A stretch of DNA of 64,000 nt, taken from NCBI GenBank assembly GCA_047974805.1, contig JBKECS010000011.1:1-64000 (forward strand), given 5' to 3'. The stretch is from JAJXUB01 sp047974805 (GTDB taxonomy: Bacteria > Actinomycetota > Actinomycetes > Actinomycetales > Dermatophilaceae). Each line of letters opens with the position of its first letter. Position 1 is the first letter of the stretch. The position numbers and the translations under genes are program-made. This document shows positions 16,870-25,269 of the stretch, one piece after another. The notes beneath the pieces were generated by a model. The model was not told where the DNA came from, ran no database searches, and saw only the letters and a program-made list of their open reading frames with translations.

Positions 16870-17610
16870 ATGCAATCTCGGACGCCGATCGTTGGCGTGA
16901 GCTGCTATGTCGAACCGGTGGACCGGGCGCCGTGGATGGCGCAACGTTCGGCGGTGCTGCCCGTCGACTACGTCCGGCACGTCATGGCCGCCGGCGGCGT
17001 TCCCGTGCTCCTGCCTCCGACCGGCCAGAACGGCGACCCGCTGGCGCTCGCGGCCGCGAGTGTGCTGGAGCGGCTCGATGCCCTGATCCTCGCCGGCGGG
17101 GCGGACATCGAATCCACCCGGTATGGCGCCGACCCCGATCGACGTGCCCAAGAGGCACGGGCGGACCGGGACGATTGGGAACTGGCGTTGGCTGCCGGGG
17201 CTGTTGCCAGGGACCTGCCCGTGCTGGGGATCTGTCGCGGCATGCAGGTGCTTGCCGTGGCCGACGGCGGTTCCCTCGTGCAGCACCTGCCCGACCTGGT
17301 CGGTCACGACGACCATTCCCCGGAGGTGGGGGTGTTCCGCACTCACCGTGTGAGCATCGTTGCTGACACCAGGCTGGCCTCGATCCTCGGCGACGAGGTG
17401 GTGGACGTGCCGACCTATCACCATCAAGCGGTCCTCGCTTCCTCGCTGGCGGGCTCAACCTGGCGTGCGGCGGCGTGGCATACGGACGGGACGTTGGAGG
17501 CCATGGAGGACCGCAGCGGGCGGTTCCGACTGGCCGTGCAGTGGCATCCGGAAGCAGGCAGCGATCCGCGCTTGTTCCATGCCCTGGTCAGCGCCGCGGG
17601 TGAGCACTGA
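16870..17610 (+). CDS. Gamma-glutamyl-gamma-aminobutyrate hydrolase family (PuuD-like, peptidase C26)
   Basis: The 246-residue class I amidase-type protein has the nucleophile elbow LGICRGMQVL with Cys at residue 122, the family-typical LILAGGADIESTRYG near 75, a YHHQAV segment near 182 and the His/Glu pair in VQWHPEAG near 224. PuuD-type enzymes free glutamate from gamma-glutamylated acids such as gamma-glutamyl-GABA, the last step of the glutamylation pathway. Its place as last gene of the operon fits. The start is either ATG 16870 (taken) or GTG 16864; no good ribosome site decides between them. Confidence 0.85.
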   Translation: MQSRTPIVGVSCYVEPVDRAPWMAQRSAVLPVDYVRHVMAAGGVPVLLPPTGQNGDPLALAAASVLERLDALILAGGADIESTRYGADPDRRAQEARADRDDWELALAAGAVARDLPVLGICRGMQVLAVADGGSLVQHLPDLVGHDDHSPEVGVFRTHRVSIVADTRLASILGDEVVDVPTYHHQAVLASSLAGSTWRAAAWHTDGTLEAMEDRSGRFRLAVQWHPEAGSDPRLFHALVSAAGEH

Positions 17611-17906
17611 GCAGCTGGCCCGGGACCCTGGCCGACGCCCCAGGCCGGCTGCGGCGGATGACCTCCACCAGCGGCGAGCGCCAACCGCACCTGCCGGTTC
17701 CGTTGCGTACCGACCTAACCCGCCCTGGTCGGCGAGAGTGGGCATACGTGAGCACAGTGGGCGTCAGGGCGGCCCGGTTCGCCGCGAACGCCCACACTGA
17801 GCGTCACTGGTTCGCTGGTCCACACGCGCTGCGGGGACTGGTCGGCTGTGCACAGCGTGAATCCGGCCGATGGCGCAATGGACCTGCGATAGCCATCGTG
17901 GGCGAC
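17611..17906. other. Non-coding stretch with an inverted repeat before the DUF559 pseudogene
   Basis: No convincing gene was found. It holds a GTGGGCGT/ACGCCCAC inverted repeat (17757-17764 and 17788-17795) and one copy of a 13-bp word, GTGGGCATACGTG (17738-17750), which recurs just past the pseudogene at 18831-18843. Open frames crossing it are in-frame extensions of the pseudogene. Confidence 0.4.
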
Positions 17907-18811
17907 ATGCAACCGGCTATCAGGGAACTTATGGCGGCACACCACGGGGTCGTCGTCACACAAACGATCAAGCGGATCGGTGGTGACCGCACCGAGTTGG
18001 CCAGGCTGGTCCGCGCTGGTGACCTCGTGCGGCTCAGCCGTGGCGCGTATGCCGATTCCCGGGTATGGGAGGAGAGCGCCTCACACGCTCGCTACGTGCT
18101 GCGATGCCGGGCTGCCGCGTTGGCTCGACCGGGATCGGTGCTTGCTGGCCATGCCGCGTTAGCCGTCCTGGGTCTGCCGCTGTTCGGGGTCGACCTGCGC
18201 AGGATCGACCTGATGGCTCCGGTGAACAGCCGGTTCCGTCGCAACGGCATCGTCATCGCTCCGCTGTCGGTGGAAGCCATCACCGGGGTCGAGGGCCTGA
18301 GCGTGGTCGCGCCGGCCCAGGCCATCGTCACGGTGACTACCAGGTCGGGTCTGGCATCGGGCCTCGTTGCTGCGGATGCCGCCGTGCACCGAGGGATTGT
18401 CCATCTCAGCGACATCGAGCGTCTCTCCCCGCCACCGCGCCGCCCCGGGCACCGAAGGGTCGCACGAATGCTGGCCTTGGTCGACCAAGCCTGCGAATCG
18501 CCCGGAGAAACGCGGACCCGTCTCCTGTTGCATGGCCTGGGCTGGCAGGTCCGCTCCCAGGTGGTGCTGCGCCGCCGAGGCACATTCGTCGCCAGGGTCG
18601 ACTTCCTTATCGAGGACACTGTCGTCGTGGAATTCGATGGCAGGTGAAGTATGAGGGCGCTCACGGGAAGGATGCTCTCGTGGCGGAGAAGCTGCGCGAG
18701 GATGCCATCCGGGAGCCTGGCTTCGGGATGGTCCGACTGACATGGACGGATCTGCGGCGTCCCGAGGTGGTTGCGGCTCGCGTTCGAGAACAGCTTCGCC
18801 GGGCGCGGTGA
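17907..18811 (+). pseudogene. Frameshifted AbiEi-type wHTH / DUF559 nuclease-like gene
   Basis: The first part (from ATG 17907) begins with a winged-helix antitoxin-like domain (RIGGDRTELARLVRAGDLVR, then LSRGAYA) and runs through a central domain to a PD-(D/E)XK-like end, VDFLIEDTVVVEFDG, where it hits TGA 18645. The expected continuation of DUF559 proteins (VKYEG, then EKLREDAIREPG and VRLTWTDL) is present in the next frame from GTG 18644 to TGA 18811. The total of 905 nt is one base short of a whole number of codons, so a single base is missing around 18639-18644 (a GGCAAGGTG-like original would restore FDGKVKYEG). Either the gene is recently inactivated or the sequence has an error. No AbiEii-type toxin lies next to it. 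Confidence 0.82.
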
Positions 18812-18889
18812 GTTGCCAGAGTCGCCCGATGTGGGCATACGTGGCGAGGTTGGGTGCCGTGGTGGCCACGCGCTCACCGATTGACCACA

Positions 18890-18919
18890 TTGGACGTTGG
18901 GGGACCGATGTGACAGGCT
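18890..18919 (+). promoter_or_regulatory. Candidate promoter of the cimA leader
   Basis: TTGGAC (18890-18895) and CAGGCT (18914-18919) are spaced 18 nt, with CAGGCT ending 6 nt before the leader-peptide GTG at 18926. The same CAGGCT-N6-start arrangement occurs before murA. Confidence 0.4.
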
Positions 18920-18925
18920 GAGCCC

Positions 18926-18985
18926 GTGACATCCGACAAGGCGGCCCCGCGGCATCCCAGCCCTGGGGCGTTCATTATTGACTAG
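18926..18985 (+). CDS. Isoleucine leader peptide of the cimA attenuator
   Basis: A 19-codon frame, MTSDKAAPRHPSPGAFIID, runs from GTG 18926 to TAG 18983. Two consecutive isoleucine codons sit just before the end and both are ATT, a rare codon in this GC-rich genome where ATC dominates. Two hairpins follow immediately, the second with a T-run. Placed before citramalate synthase, which feeds isoleucine synthesis, this is the expected structure of a translation-controlled attenuator: ribosome stalling at ATT-ATT under Ile shortage would let transcription continue. Confidence 0.65.
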   Translation: MTSDKAAPRHPSPGAFIID

Positions 18986-19037
18986 CGCGACGAGGCCCTT
19001 CTCGTCGCGCAGACCTCCCGCACTCGGGGGGTCTTTT
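18985..19037 (+). terminator. Two-hairpin attenuator upstream of cimA
   Basis: Hairpin 1 is a perfect 10-bp stem, GCGCGACGAG (18985-18994) with CTCGTCGCGC (19001-19010), starting at the last base of the leader stop codon. Hairpin 2, AGACCTCCCG (19011-19020) with CGGGGGGTCT (19025-19034, one G-U pair), is followed by TTTT and a T-rich tail: an intrinsic terminator. It lies 165 nt before cimA. The sequence between 19040 and 19202 shows no further gene. Confidence 0.75.
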
Positions 19038-19202
19038 CGTTTGTGTGACCACACGTCACGCGGGCGGCGGCGGTAGGGGAGGATAGGGCGTCGGGCCATA
19101 AGGAACACCCACCTGGCGGCCCACACCAGGCCAATCGACAGGGGGCCAACCGACGTTGCCTTCGTCGCACCATCGCGACCGAGCATTCGAGGAACCAGCG
19201 AC

Positions 19203-20792
19203 ATGAGCACCTTGCACGTCTACGACACCACTCTGCGCGACGGCGCGCAGCAGGAGGGGCTGAATCTATCCGTCGTGGACAAGCTGGCCATTGCCAAGCA
19301 TCTGGATGACCTGGGGGTGGGATACATCGAGGGTGGCTGGCCAGGCGCGAACCCGAAGGACACGGAGTTCTTTGCCCGGGCGGCGCGGGAGTTGACCCTG
19401 ACCAACGCGACCCTCGCCGCGTTCGGCGCGACTCGACGGGCCGGGGGCAGCGCGGAGCGCGACCCCCTTGTGCGAGCCCTGCTCGATAGTCAGGCCAGCG
19501 TGGTCACCCTGGTGGCGAAGTCCCATCTAGGGCATGTCGAGCGTGCCCTGCGAACCACGGCAGCAGAAAACCTGGACATGATCCGCGACACGGTGGCCTT
19601 CCTCACCAAGGAGGGACGACGCGTCTTCCTCGATGCGGAACACTTCTTCGACGGTTACCGGGACAACCGGGCGTATGCCCTGGAGTGTGTCCGCGCGGCC
19701 GTCGAATCCGGGGCCGAGGTGGTCGCCCTGTGCGACACGAATGGGGGGATGCTGCCGAGCGAGGTCTCCGACGTCGTCTCCGACGTCCTCCAGGCCACCA
19801 GTGCGCCGCTGGGGATCCACTGCCACAACGACACCGGCTGTGCCGTGGCCAACTCCATGGCTGCGGTCGACGCCGGGGTCATCCATATCCAAGGCACCGT
19901 CAACGGCTACGGCGAGCGGACCGGGAACGCCGACTTGCTCACGGTGGTGGCGAACTTACAGATCAAACAGGGATTGGACCTCGTGCCGCCGCACTTGATG
20001 GCCGAGGCCACCCGGCTGGCGCACTCCATTGCCGAAGTCACGAACGTGCCGCCCTACAGCCGCCAGCCGTATGTCGGGTCCTCCGCTTTCGCGCACAAGG
20101 CGGGGCTGCATGCCAGCGCCATCAAGGTCGACCCCGATCTCTACCAGCACATCGACCCCAAACTCGTCGGGAACGACATGCGCATGCTCGTCTCCGACAT
20201 GGCCGGCCGGGCCTCCATCGAGCTGAAGTCCCGCGAACTCGGTTTCGACCTCGACCCGGCTAGGCCCGACGATGCCGAAACCCTCCGGAGGGTGTTGGCC
20301 ATCGTCAAAGACCTAGAACAGCGCGGCTACACCTTCGATGCGGCAGACGCCTCCTTCGAGCTCTTGCTCCGCCGCGAGCTCGGCCAGTTGCCGGCCTACT
20401 TCGAGGTGGAATCGTGGCGAGTCATCACCGACCGGCGTGACGGTGACGAAGCCCTGTCGGAGGCGACCGTGAAGACCCGGGCGGGAGGCCGACGGATCGT
20501 GGCCACCGGCGAAGGCAACGGACCGGTCAACGCACTGGATCATGCGCTGCGAGAGACGCTGCTCCCGGCATACCCGGAGTTGGCCACCCTGGAACTCATC
20601 GACTACCGAGTGCGCATCCTCGACGCCGCTCACGGCACCGATGCGGTGACGCGAGTCCTCATCGAAACCTCCGATGGGTCGACGTCCTGGCAAACCATCG
20701 GGGTGGCGGCCAACATCGTCGAAGCGTCCTGGGCGGCCCTGGTCGACGGCGTGACCTACGGCCTCCTGGTTGCCGCGGTCCCCATCCGTTGA
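19203..20792 (+). CDS. cimA: (R)-citramalate synthase
   Basis: CimA condenses acetyl-CoA with pyruvate to give citramalate, which LeuCD and LeuB convert to 2-oxobutyrate for isoleucine. The 529-residue protein begins with the HMGL-like TIM barrel (YDTTLRDGAQQEG, residues 7-19), has the metal histidines in GIHCHNDTGCAVANS near 207, GTVNGYGERTGNADL near 236, and a C-terminal LeuA-type regulatory domain from about residue 400. Length and the IEGGWPGANPKD motif near 42 separate it from LeuA. ATG 19203 follows CGAGGAACC. The upstream attenuator with tandem Ile codons supports an isoleucine role rather than leucine. Confidence 0.92.
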   Translation: MSTLHVYDTTLRDGAQQEGLNLSVVDKLAIAKHLDDLGVGYIEGGWPGANPKDTEFFARAARELTLTNATLAAFGATRRAGGSAERDPLVRALLDSQASVVTLVAKSHLGHVERALRTTAAENLDMIRDTVAFLTKEGRRVFLDAEHFFDGYRDNRAYALECVRAAVESGAEVVALCDTNGGMLPSEVSDVVSDVLQATSAPLGIHCHNDTGCAVANSMAAVDAGVIHIQGTVNGYGERTGNADLLTVVANLQIKQGLDLVPPHLMAEATRLAHSIAEVTNVPPYSRQPYVGSSAFAHKAGLHASAIKVDPDLYQHIDPKLVGNDMRMLVSDMAGRASIELKSRELGFDLDPARPDDAETLRRVLAIVKDLEQRGYTFDAADASFELLLRRELGQLPAYFEVESWRVITDRRDGDEALSEATVKTRAGGRRIVATGEGNGPVNALDHALRETLLPAYPELATLELIDYRVRILDAAHGTDAVTRVLIETSDGSTSWQTIGVAANIVEASWAALVDGVTYGLLVAAVPIR

Positions 20793-20837
20793 CGCCGGTT
20801 GCCCAGGACGAGCTCTGGGCCCCACTAGGGTGAGGAC

Positions 20838-21815
20838 GTGAACCAGCCCGAGATCTCCGCTGTCCGGGTCGAGCTGGTTGCCGTCGTCATGGCCGTGGAA
20901 GCGGACCGGCCACGGGTCCTCTCGTCCGGGGACCCGCTGCAGCTGCCAGCCGGCCCGTTGCGCGATGACCAGGCGTCTTTGCAGGCCAGCGTTCGCGAAT
21001 TCGTTCTCCAGCAGGCCGGCCACCGGCTCGGATTCGTCGAACAGCTGTACACCTTCGCCGATGCCGGGCGCGCAGCGGCCGCCCCGGATGCCGGAGCTGA
21101 CCGCGAGGTCTCCATTTCCTATCTGGGCTTGACCCGCCCGGGTTCCACCTCGGCGTGGACGGACATCTACGACGTGCTGCCCTGGGAGGACCGGCGTGGC
21201 CGGACCGGGTTGGCTGCCGAGCGTCGAGAGCACATGCTCGAGGCGCTCACCGCCTGGGCGGCCGGACCGAAGGACAGCGGCCCCGGCGGCATACGACTCG
21301 AGACGGGCGAGACATCGCATCCGGCTGCGGCAGGCGCCGGCAGGGCATCGCGGGTGGACTTCCTTTTCGGCCGAGACGGGCATCCGTGGCGCCCCGAAAT
21401 GGCGCTGCAACGCTACGAACTGCTCTGGGAGGCCGGGCTGGTTCCCGAGTCCGGGGACGCTGCTGTCGCCTCGCTCACCGGACCAGCCATGTATGCCGAT
21501 CATCGCCGGATCCTGGCCACGGGACTGGCCCGGCTGCGGGCAACGCTGCAGTATCGGCCCGTCGTGTTCGAGCTCGTTCCAGAAAGCTTCACCCTCGGTC
21601 GGCTCCAGGAGGTGGTGGAGGCGCTGGCGGGCAACACCGTGCATACGCAGAACTTCCGTCGAGTCGTCGAGAACCAACACGGCCTCGTCGAACCCACCGG
21701 TGCGGTCGAGCCCCGCACCGGTGGGCGGCCGGCCCGGCTGTACCGGTTCCGCCGGTCCGTTTTCACCGAGCGCGACCTGGTCGGCACCAAGCTGCCGGTA
21801 CACCGCAGCCGGTGA
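20838..21815 (+). CDS. nrtR: NrtR-type regulator of NAD synthesis (Nudix-like plus winged helix)
   Basis: The 325-residue protein has an N-terminal Nudix-like domain of about 200 residues in which the catalytic Nudix box is not recognisable. The C-terminal winged-helix part (LTLGRLQEVVEAL-type helix near residue 255, then NTVHTQNFRRVVE) is typical of NrtR, which senses ADP-ribose. It lies directly upstream of nadABC and the NrtR-nad pairing is well known in actinobacteria. The Nudix half is somewhat long and low-complexity near residues 150-175. GTG 20838 is 6 nt after TAGGGT (20826-20831), pointing to leaderless expression. Confidence 0.82.
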   Translation: MNQPEISAVRVELVAVVMAVEADRPRVLSSGDPLQLPAGPLRDDQASLQASVREFVLQQAGHRLGFVEQLYTFADAGRAAAAPDAGADREVSISYLGLTRPGSTSAWTDIYDVLPWEDRRGRTGLAAERREHMLEALTAWAAGPKDSGPGGIRLETGETSHPAAAGAGRASRVDFLFGRDGHPWRPEMALQRYELLWEAGLVPESGDAAVASLTGPAMYADHRRILATGLARLRATLQYRPVVFELVPESFTLGRLQEVVEALAGNTVHTQNFRRVVENQHGLVEPTGAVEPRTGGRPARLYRFRRSVFTERDLVGTKLPVHRSR

Positions 21816-21844
21816 GACGTCCGTCCACGGCGTGACCCGAGGAA

Positions 21845-21897
21845 TGGACATGTGGGCAGGACGCGTTATCATAGACGTCAGATTTGCTCACTCTGAG
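21845..21897 (+). promoter_or_regulatory. nadABC promoter with a candidate NrtR operator
   Basis: TGGACA (21845-21850) and TATCAT (21867-21872) form a plausible promoter with 16-nt spacing. An inverted repeat, GTCAGA (21877-21882) and TCTGAG (21892-21897) with a 9-nt spacer, overlaps the expected transcription start. It is the best operator candidate for the adjacent NrtR, but I cannot compare it with the published NrtR motif. Confidence 0.4.
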
Positions 21898-21913
21898 AAA
21901 AAGGATGTGCGAG

Positions 21914-22894
21914 ATGAGCGTGGGGACCCGACTTGATCTTGACGCCATTCACAAGCGGCTGCGCGACATCGTTCCGGATGTGGAGTGGGCGACGTTCGTC
22001 GAGGACATCATTGTCATCGACGAGCTCAAGCGTGAGCACAACGCCGTCATCTTGGCCCACAACTACATGACGCCGGAGATCTTCCACGGGGTGGCCGATA
22101 TCAGTGGTGATTCCCTCGCGTTGGCTCGCGAGGCGCAGAATGTGCAGGCCGACACCATCGTCTTGGCCGGTGTGCACTTCATGGCCGAGACCGCCAAGCT
22201 GCTCAACCCGGCCAAGCGCGTCCTCATCCCGGATCTGCGTTCAGGCTGCTCGTTGGCCGAGTCCATCACCGCTGCGGACATCCGCGATCTGCGCGCGGCG
22301 CACCCGGGCGCGCCCGTCGTCACCTATGTCAACACCTCAGCTGAGGTCAAGGCCGAAAGTGACATCTGCTGCACGTCGGGGAACGCGGTCAAGGTCATCG
22401 AGTCCCTTGGTGTCGAGGAGGTCATCATGATCCCCGACCAGTACCTCGCCCGGAACATCGCTGCCCAGACCGGGGTCGCCGTCGTCACCCACCCGGGAGC
22501 CTGCGAGGTCCACGAACGGTTCACGCCGCTGGACATTGTCGAGATCCGCCAGGGCCACCCCGGCGTCACCGTGCTGGCCCACCCCGAATGCCCTCCGGAG
22601 GTCGTTGCCGAGGCGGACTTCGCCGGATCAACAGCGCAGATGCAGCGCTATGTTGAGACCGAGCAGCCGGCCACCGTCGCCCTGATCACCGAGTGCTCGA
22701 TGAGCGACAACGTGGCGGCCGACAACCCCGGGGTCAAGTTCATCCGGCCGTGCAATCTGTGCCCGCACATGAAGCGCAACACTCTCAAGACCATCCGGGC
22801 GAGCCTGGAGAACGGGCAGCACGAAGTCACCGTGGACCCCTCGGTGGCCGCACCCGCGCGACGCGCCATCGAGCGCATGTTGGAGGTGTTCTAA
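21914..22894 (+). CDS. nadA: Quinolinate synthase A
   Basis: NadA is a [4Fe-4S] enzyme that condenses iminoaspartate and dihydroxyacetone phosphate to quinolinate. The 326-residue protein shows the three conserved cysteine sites: C112 in RSGCSLAES, the CC pair at 152-153 in DICCTSGNA, and C280/C283 in CNLCPHMKRNTL. The histidine motif AHNYMTPEIFHGVAD lies near residue 51. ATG 21914 is chosen over ATG 21905 because AAAAAGGA abuts the latter and is properly spaced only to the former. It starts the nadA-nadB-nadC operon, 2 nt before nadB. Confidence 0.95.
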   Translation: MSVGTRLDLDAIHKRLRDIVPDVEWATFVEDIIVIDELKREHNAVILAHNYMTPEIFHGVADISGDSLALAREAQNVQADTIVLAGVHFMAETAKLLNPAKRVLIPDLRSGCSLAESITAADIRDLRAAHPGAPVVTYVNTSAEVKAESDICCTSGNAVKVIESLGVEEVIMIPDQYLARNIAAQTGVAVVTHPGACEVHERFTPLDIVEIRQGHPGVTVLAHPECPPEVVAEADFAGSTAQMQRYVETEQPATVALITECSMSDNVAADNPGVKFIRPCNLCPHMKRNTLKTIRASLENGQHEVTVDPSVAAPARRAIERMLEVF

Positions 22895-22896
22895 AG

Positions 22897-24363
22897 ATGA
22901 CTGCTTCGTCGGCACCGCTCGTGCCGGTCATCGTCGGCTCGGGGCTGGCCGGGCTCACGGTCGCCCGCGCCCTGGCACCCAACCGCTGCATCCTCGTGAC
23001 CCCCGAAAAGATCACCCAGGGGGCGGCCAGCATGTTCGCGCAAGGGGGCATCTCGGCGGCGCTGGCGAAGGACGACTCCCCGAGCCTGCATGCGCAGGAC
23101 ACCCTCAAGGCCGGTGCGTATGCCGGTGACCGGCGAACCATCACCCGGATCACCGACGCAGCCCCCGACGTCGTGCGCCGCCTGTCCAATCTCGGCGTGC
23201 CATTCGACGTGGAGCCGGACGGCGACTTCGACCTCGCCCTCGAGGGCGGGCACAGCCGCCACCGCGTTGCCCACGCCGGGGACCATTCCGGCGCCACCAT
23301 CACCGCGACGGTCGCCGCCAACGTCGCTCTCCTGGAGTCGGTCGAACTCTGGGAGGGCTACCTGGCCGATCGGCTTGTTCTCACCGAGCGCGGACACGTC
23401 GCCGGACTCGTGGTCATGGATGAGGCCGGCAGGGAAAGCACCATTACCACCGACCGGGTCGTGTTGGCCACCGGCGGCGTCGGTGGGCTGTTCCCGCAGA
23501 CGACCAACCCGTTGACCGCGCTCGGCAAGGGCGTGGCGATTGCCGCGCGCGCCGGGGCACGCATCGACGACATGCACTTGGTCCAGTTCCACCCCACCGG
23601 GCTGGACGTCGGGCGCGATCCGATGCCCCTGCTCACCGAAGCGCTACGCGGCGCCGGGGCGGTCCTGCTCGCCGACGGGAAGCGATTCGTCGAGGAGTTG
23701 CAACCTCGAGACGTCGTGTCGGCGGCGGTGTGGGAGCAGCTTCAGGCCGACCGGAAGGTCTACCTCGACGCCCGGGGAGTACACGATGTGCTGCAGCGCT
23801 TCCCTTCGGTCGCGGCGCTGTGCGCAGAGTCCGGCCTCGACCTGGCCAACGACCTACTCCCGGTCCGCCCAACGCTGCACTACTTCATGGGCGGGATCAC
23901 CGCCGATGCCCGGGCACGGACCTCGGTGCCTGGCCTGTATGCCGTGGGGGAGACCTCCCGGACCGGCCTGCACGGGGCGAACCGACTGGCCAGCAACAGC
24001 CTGCTCGAGGCCGTTGTGACCGGTGAGGCGGCCGCAGCGGACCTGGTCAGTGTGGATGTCGCCCACTGGCGGGCCGATGTCCCGCACGCCGACCCGGCCA
24101 CGAGGCGTTCGCTGGGTACGTCGATCAACGCGCCACGTATGCCGCTGGGGCAGGTTCGTGCCATCCTCGGTCAGTCCTGCGGTGTGCTGCGCGACGCGCC
24201 GACGCTGTTGGCCGCTTTGGCCCAGCTGGAGCCCCACACGGGTGAGGATGCGGCATACGTCGGCTGGCTGATCGCCCACTCGGCGTTGACCCATCCGCAC
24301 AGCGTCGGGGCCCACCGCCGGACCGACGACCCGAGCCGAACCCTCCTCGAGGCTCCCGCGTGA
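22897..24363 (+). CDS. nadB: L-aspartate oxidase
   Basis: NadB is an FAD enzyme that oxidises aspartate to iminoaspartate, which NadA uses. The 488-residue protein starts with the dinucleotide motif VIVGSGLAGLTVARAL (residues 11-26). It has the succinate-dehydrogenase-like segment QGAASMFAQGGISAAL near 41, FAD-binding VVLATGGVGGLFPQTTNP near 188, the catalytic-region HPTGL near 232 and the TGLHGANRLASNSLLE motif near 350. ATG 22897 lies two bases after the nadA stop and its own stop overlaps nadC (GTGA), so all three enzymes are translationally coupled. Confidence 0.94.
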   Translation: MTASSAPLVPVIVGSGLAGLTVARALAPNRCILVTPEKITQGAASMFAQGGISAALAKDDSPSLHAQDTLKAGAYAGDRRTITRITDAAPDVVRRLSNLGVPFDVEPDGDFDLALEGGHSRHRVAHAGDHSGATITATVAANVALLESVELWEGYLADRLVLTERGHVAGLVVMDEAGRESTITTDRVVLATGGVGGLFPQTTNPLTALGKGVAIAARAGARIDDMHLVQFHPTGLDVGRDPMPLLTEALRGAGAVLLADGKRFVEELQPRDVVSAAVWEQLQADRKVYLDARGVHDVLQRFPSVAALCAESGLDLANDLLPVRPTLHYFMGGITADARARTSVPGLYAVGETSRTGLHGANRLASNSLLEAVVTGEAAAADLVSVDVAHWRADVPHADPATRRSLGTSINAPRMPLGQVRAILGQSCGVLRDAPTLLAALAQLEPHTGEDAAYVGWLIAHSALTHPHSVGAHRRTDDPSRTLLEAPA

Positions 24364-25241
24364 GCACGAAGCAGGAGATCGACCGGGTCATTGCCACGGC
24401 CCTGCTCGAAGACCTCGGGCCGGTGGGTGACGTGACCACGCTGGTCACCGTGTCCGCAGAAGCCACGGGGGCGGCCGATATCGTTGCGAGAGAGGCGGGT
24501 GTGCTCTCGGGGTGTGACGCTGCGCAGGCAGCCTTCCGGGCAGTCGATCCGTCGACGAGGGTGACCTGGCATGTGCACGATGGGGGTGCCTTGGCGCCCG
24601 GGACACAAGTGGCGACGATCGAGGGAGCCTCCCGCGCGATCCTCACCGGCGAGCGGACCGCGCTGAACCTGCTCGGGCACCTGTCGGGCATTGCCACTCG
24701 CACCGCCGGATTGGTCGGACTGGTCGAGGGGACGTCGGCGCGGATCATCGATACGCGCAAGACGACCCCGGGGTTGCGCTCGCTGGAGAAGGACGCCGTG
24801 GTCCATGGCGGTGGCGCTAACCACCGGTTCGGTCTCTATGACGCCATCCTCGTCAAGGACAACCACATCGCCCTCGGCGGGGGGCTGCACCGTGTGCTGG
24901 AGCGGCTCGCCGAACGAGCAGGTCACCTGACCCCGGTGGAGATCGAGGTGGACACCCTCGACCAGCTACAGGTCGTGCTCGCCTTCGACGCCGATCGAAT
25001 CGCCGCTGGTCAGCGTCCCGTGGTCACCGCGGTCCTGTTGGATAACATGACACCCCAGCTCGTCGCGGCCGGAGTGGAGCGCGTCCGCACCCATCCGGCC
25101 CCGGTTGTTGTCGAGGTCTCTGGCGGAGTCACCGAGGCGACAGTGGTCGCGTTGGCGAAGGCGGGACCAGACGTCATCTCCCTAGGGGCGCTGACTCACA
25201 GCGTCCGTAACCTCGACCTCGGTCTAGACCACCACGGGTAG
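24360..25241 (+). CDS. nadC: Nicotinate-nucleotide pyrophosphorylase (quinolinate phosphoribosyltransferase)
   Basis: NadC joins quinolinate and PRPP to give nicotinate mononucleotide and CO2. The 293-residue protein has the typical order: LLEDLGPVGDVTT near residue 15, ERTALNLLGHLSGIAT near 98, the arginine/lysine motif IIDTRKTTPGLRSLEKDAV near 128, the KDNHIALGG loop near 166, EIEVDTLDQ near 195, and a terminal phosphate-binding SGGV near 254. GTG 24360 overlaps the nadB stop by four bases. It completes de novo synthesis of the NAD precursor from aspartate. Confidence 0.95.
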   Translation: MSTKQEIDRVIATALLEDLGPVGDVTTLVTVSAEATGAADIVAREAGVLSGCDAAQAAFRAVDPSTRVTWHVHDGGALAPGTQVATIEGASRAILTGERTALNLLGHLSGIATRTAGLVGLVEGTSARIIDTRKTTPGLRSLEKDAVVHGGGANHRFGLYDAILVKDNHIALGGGLHRVLERLAERAGHLTPVEIEVDTLDQLQVVLAFDADRIAAGQRPVVTAVLLDNMTPQLVAAGVERVRTHPAPVVVEVSGGVTEATVVALAKAGPDVISLGALTHSVRNLDLGLDHHG

Positions 25242-25269
25242 CCAGGCCGCAATGCGCTGTCCAGGGCGA

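Noticed and set aside
17898..18811. A complete AbiE-type toxin-antitoxin system
   Set aside because: Only the AbiEi-like wHTH and DUF559 gene is present; no AbiEii nucleotidyltransferase lies next to it.
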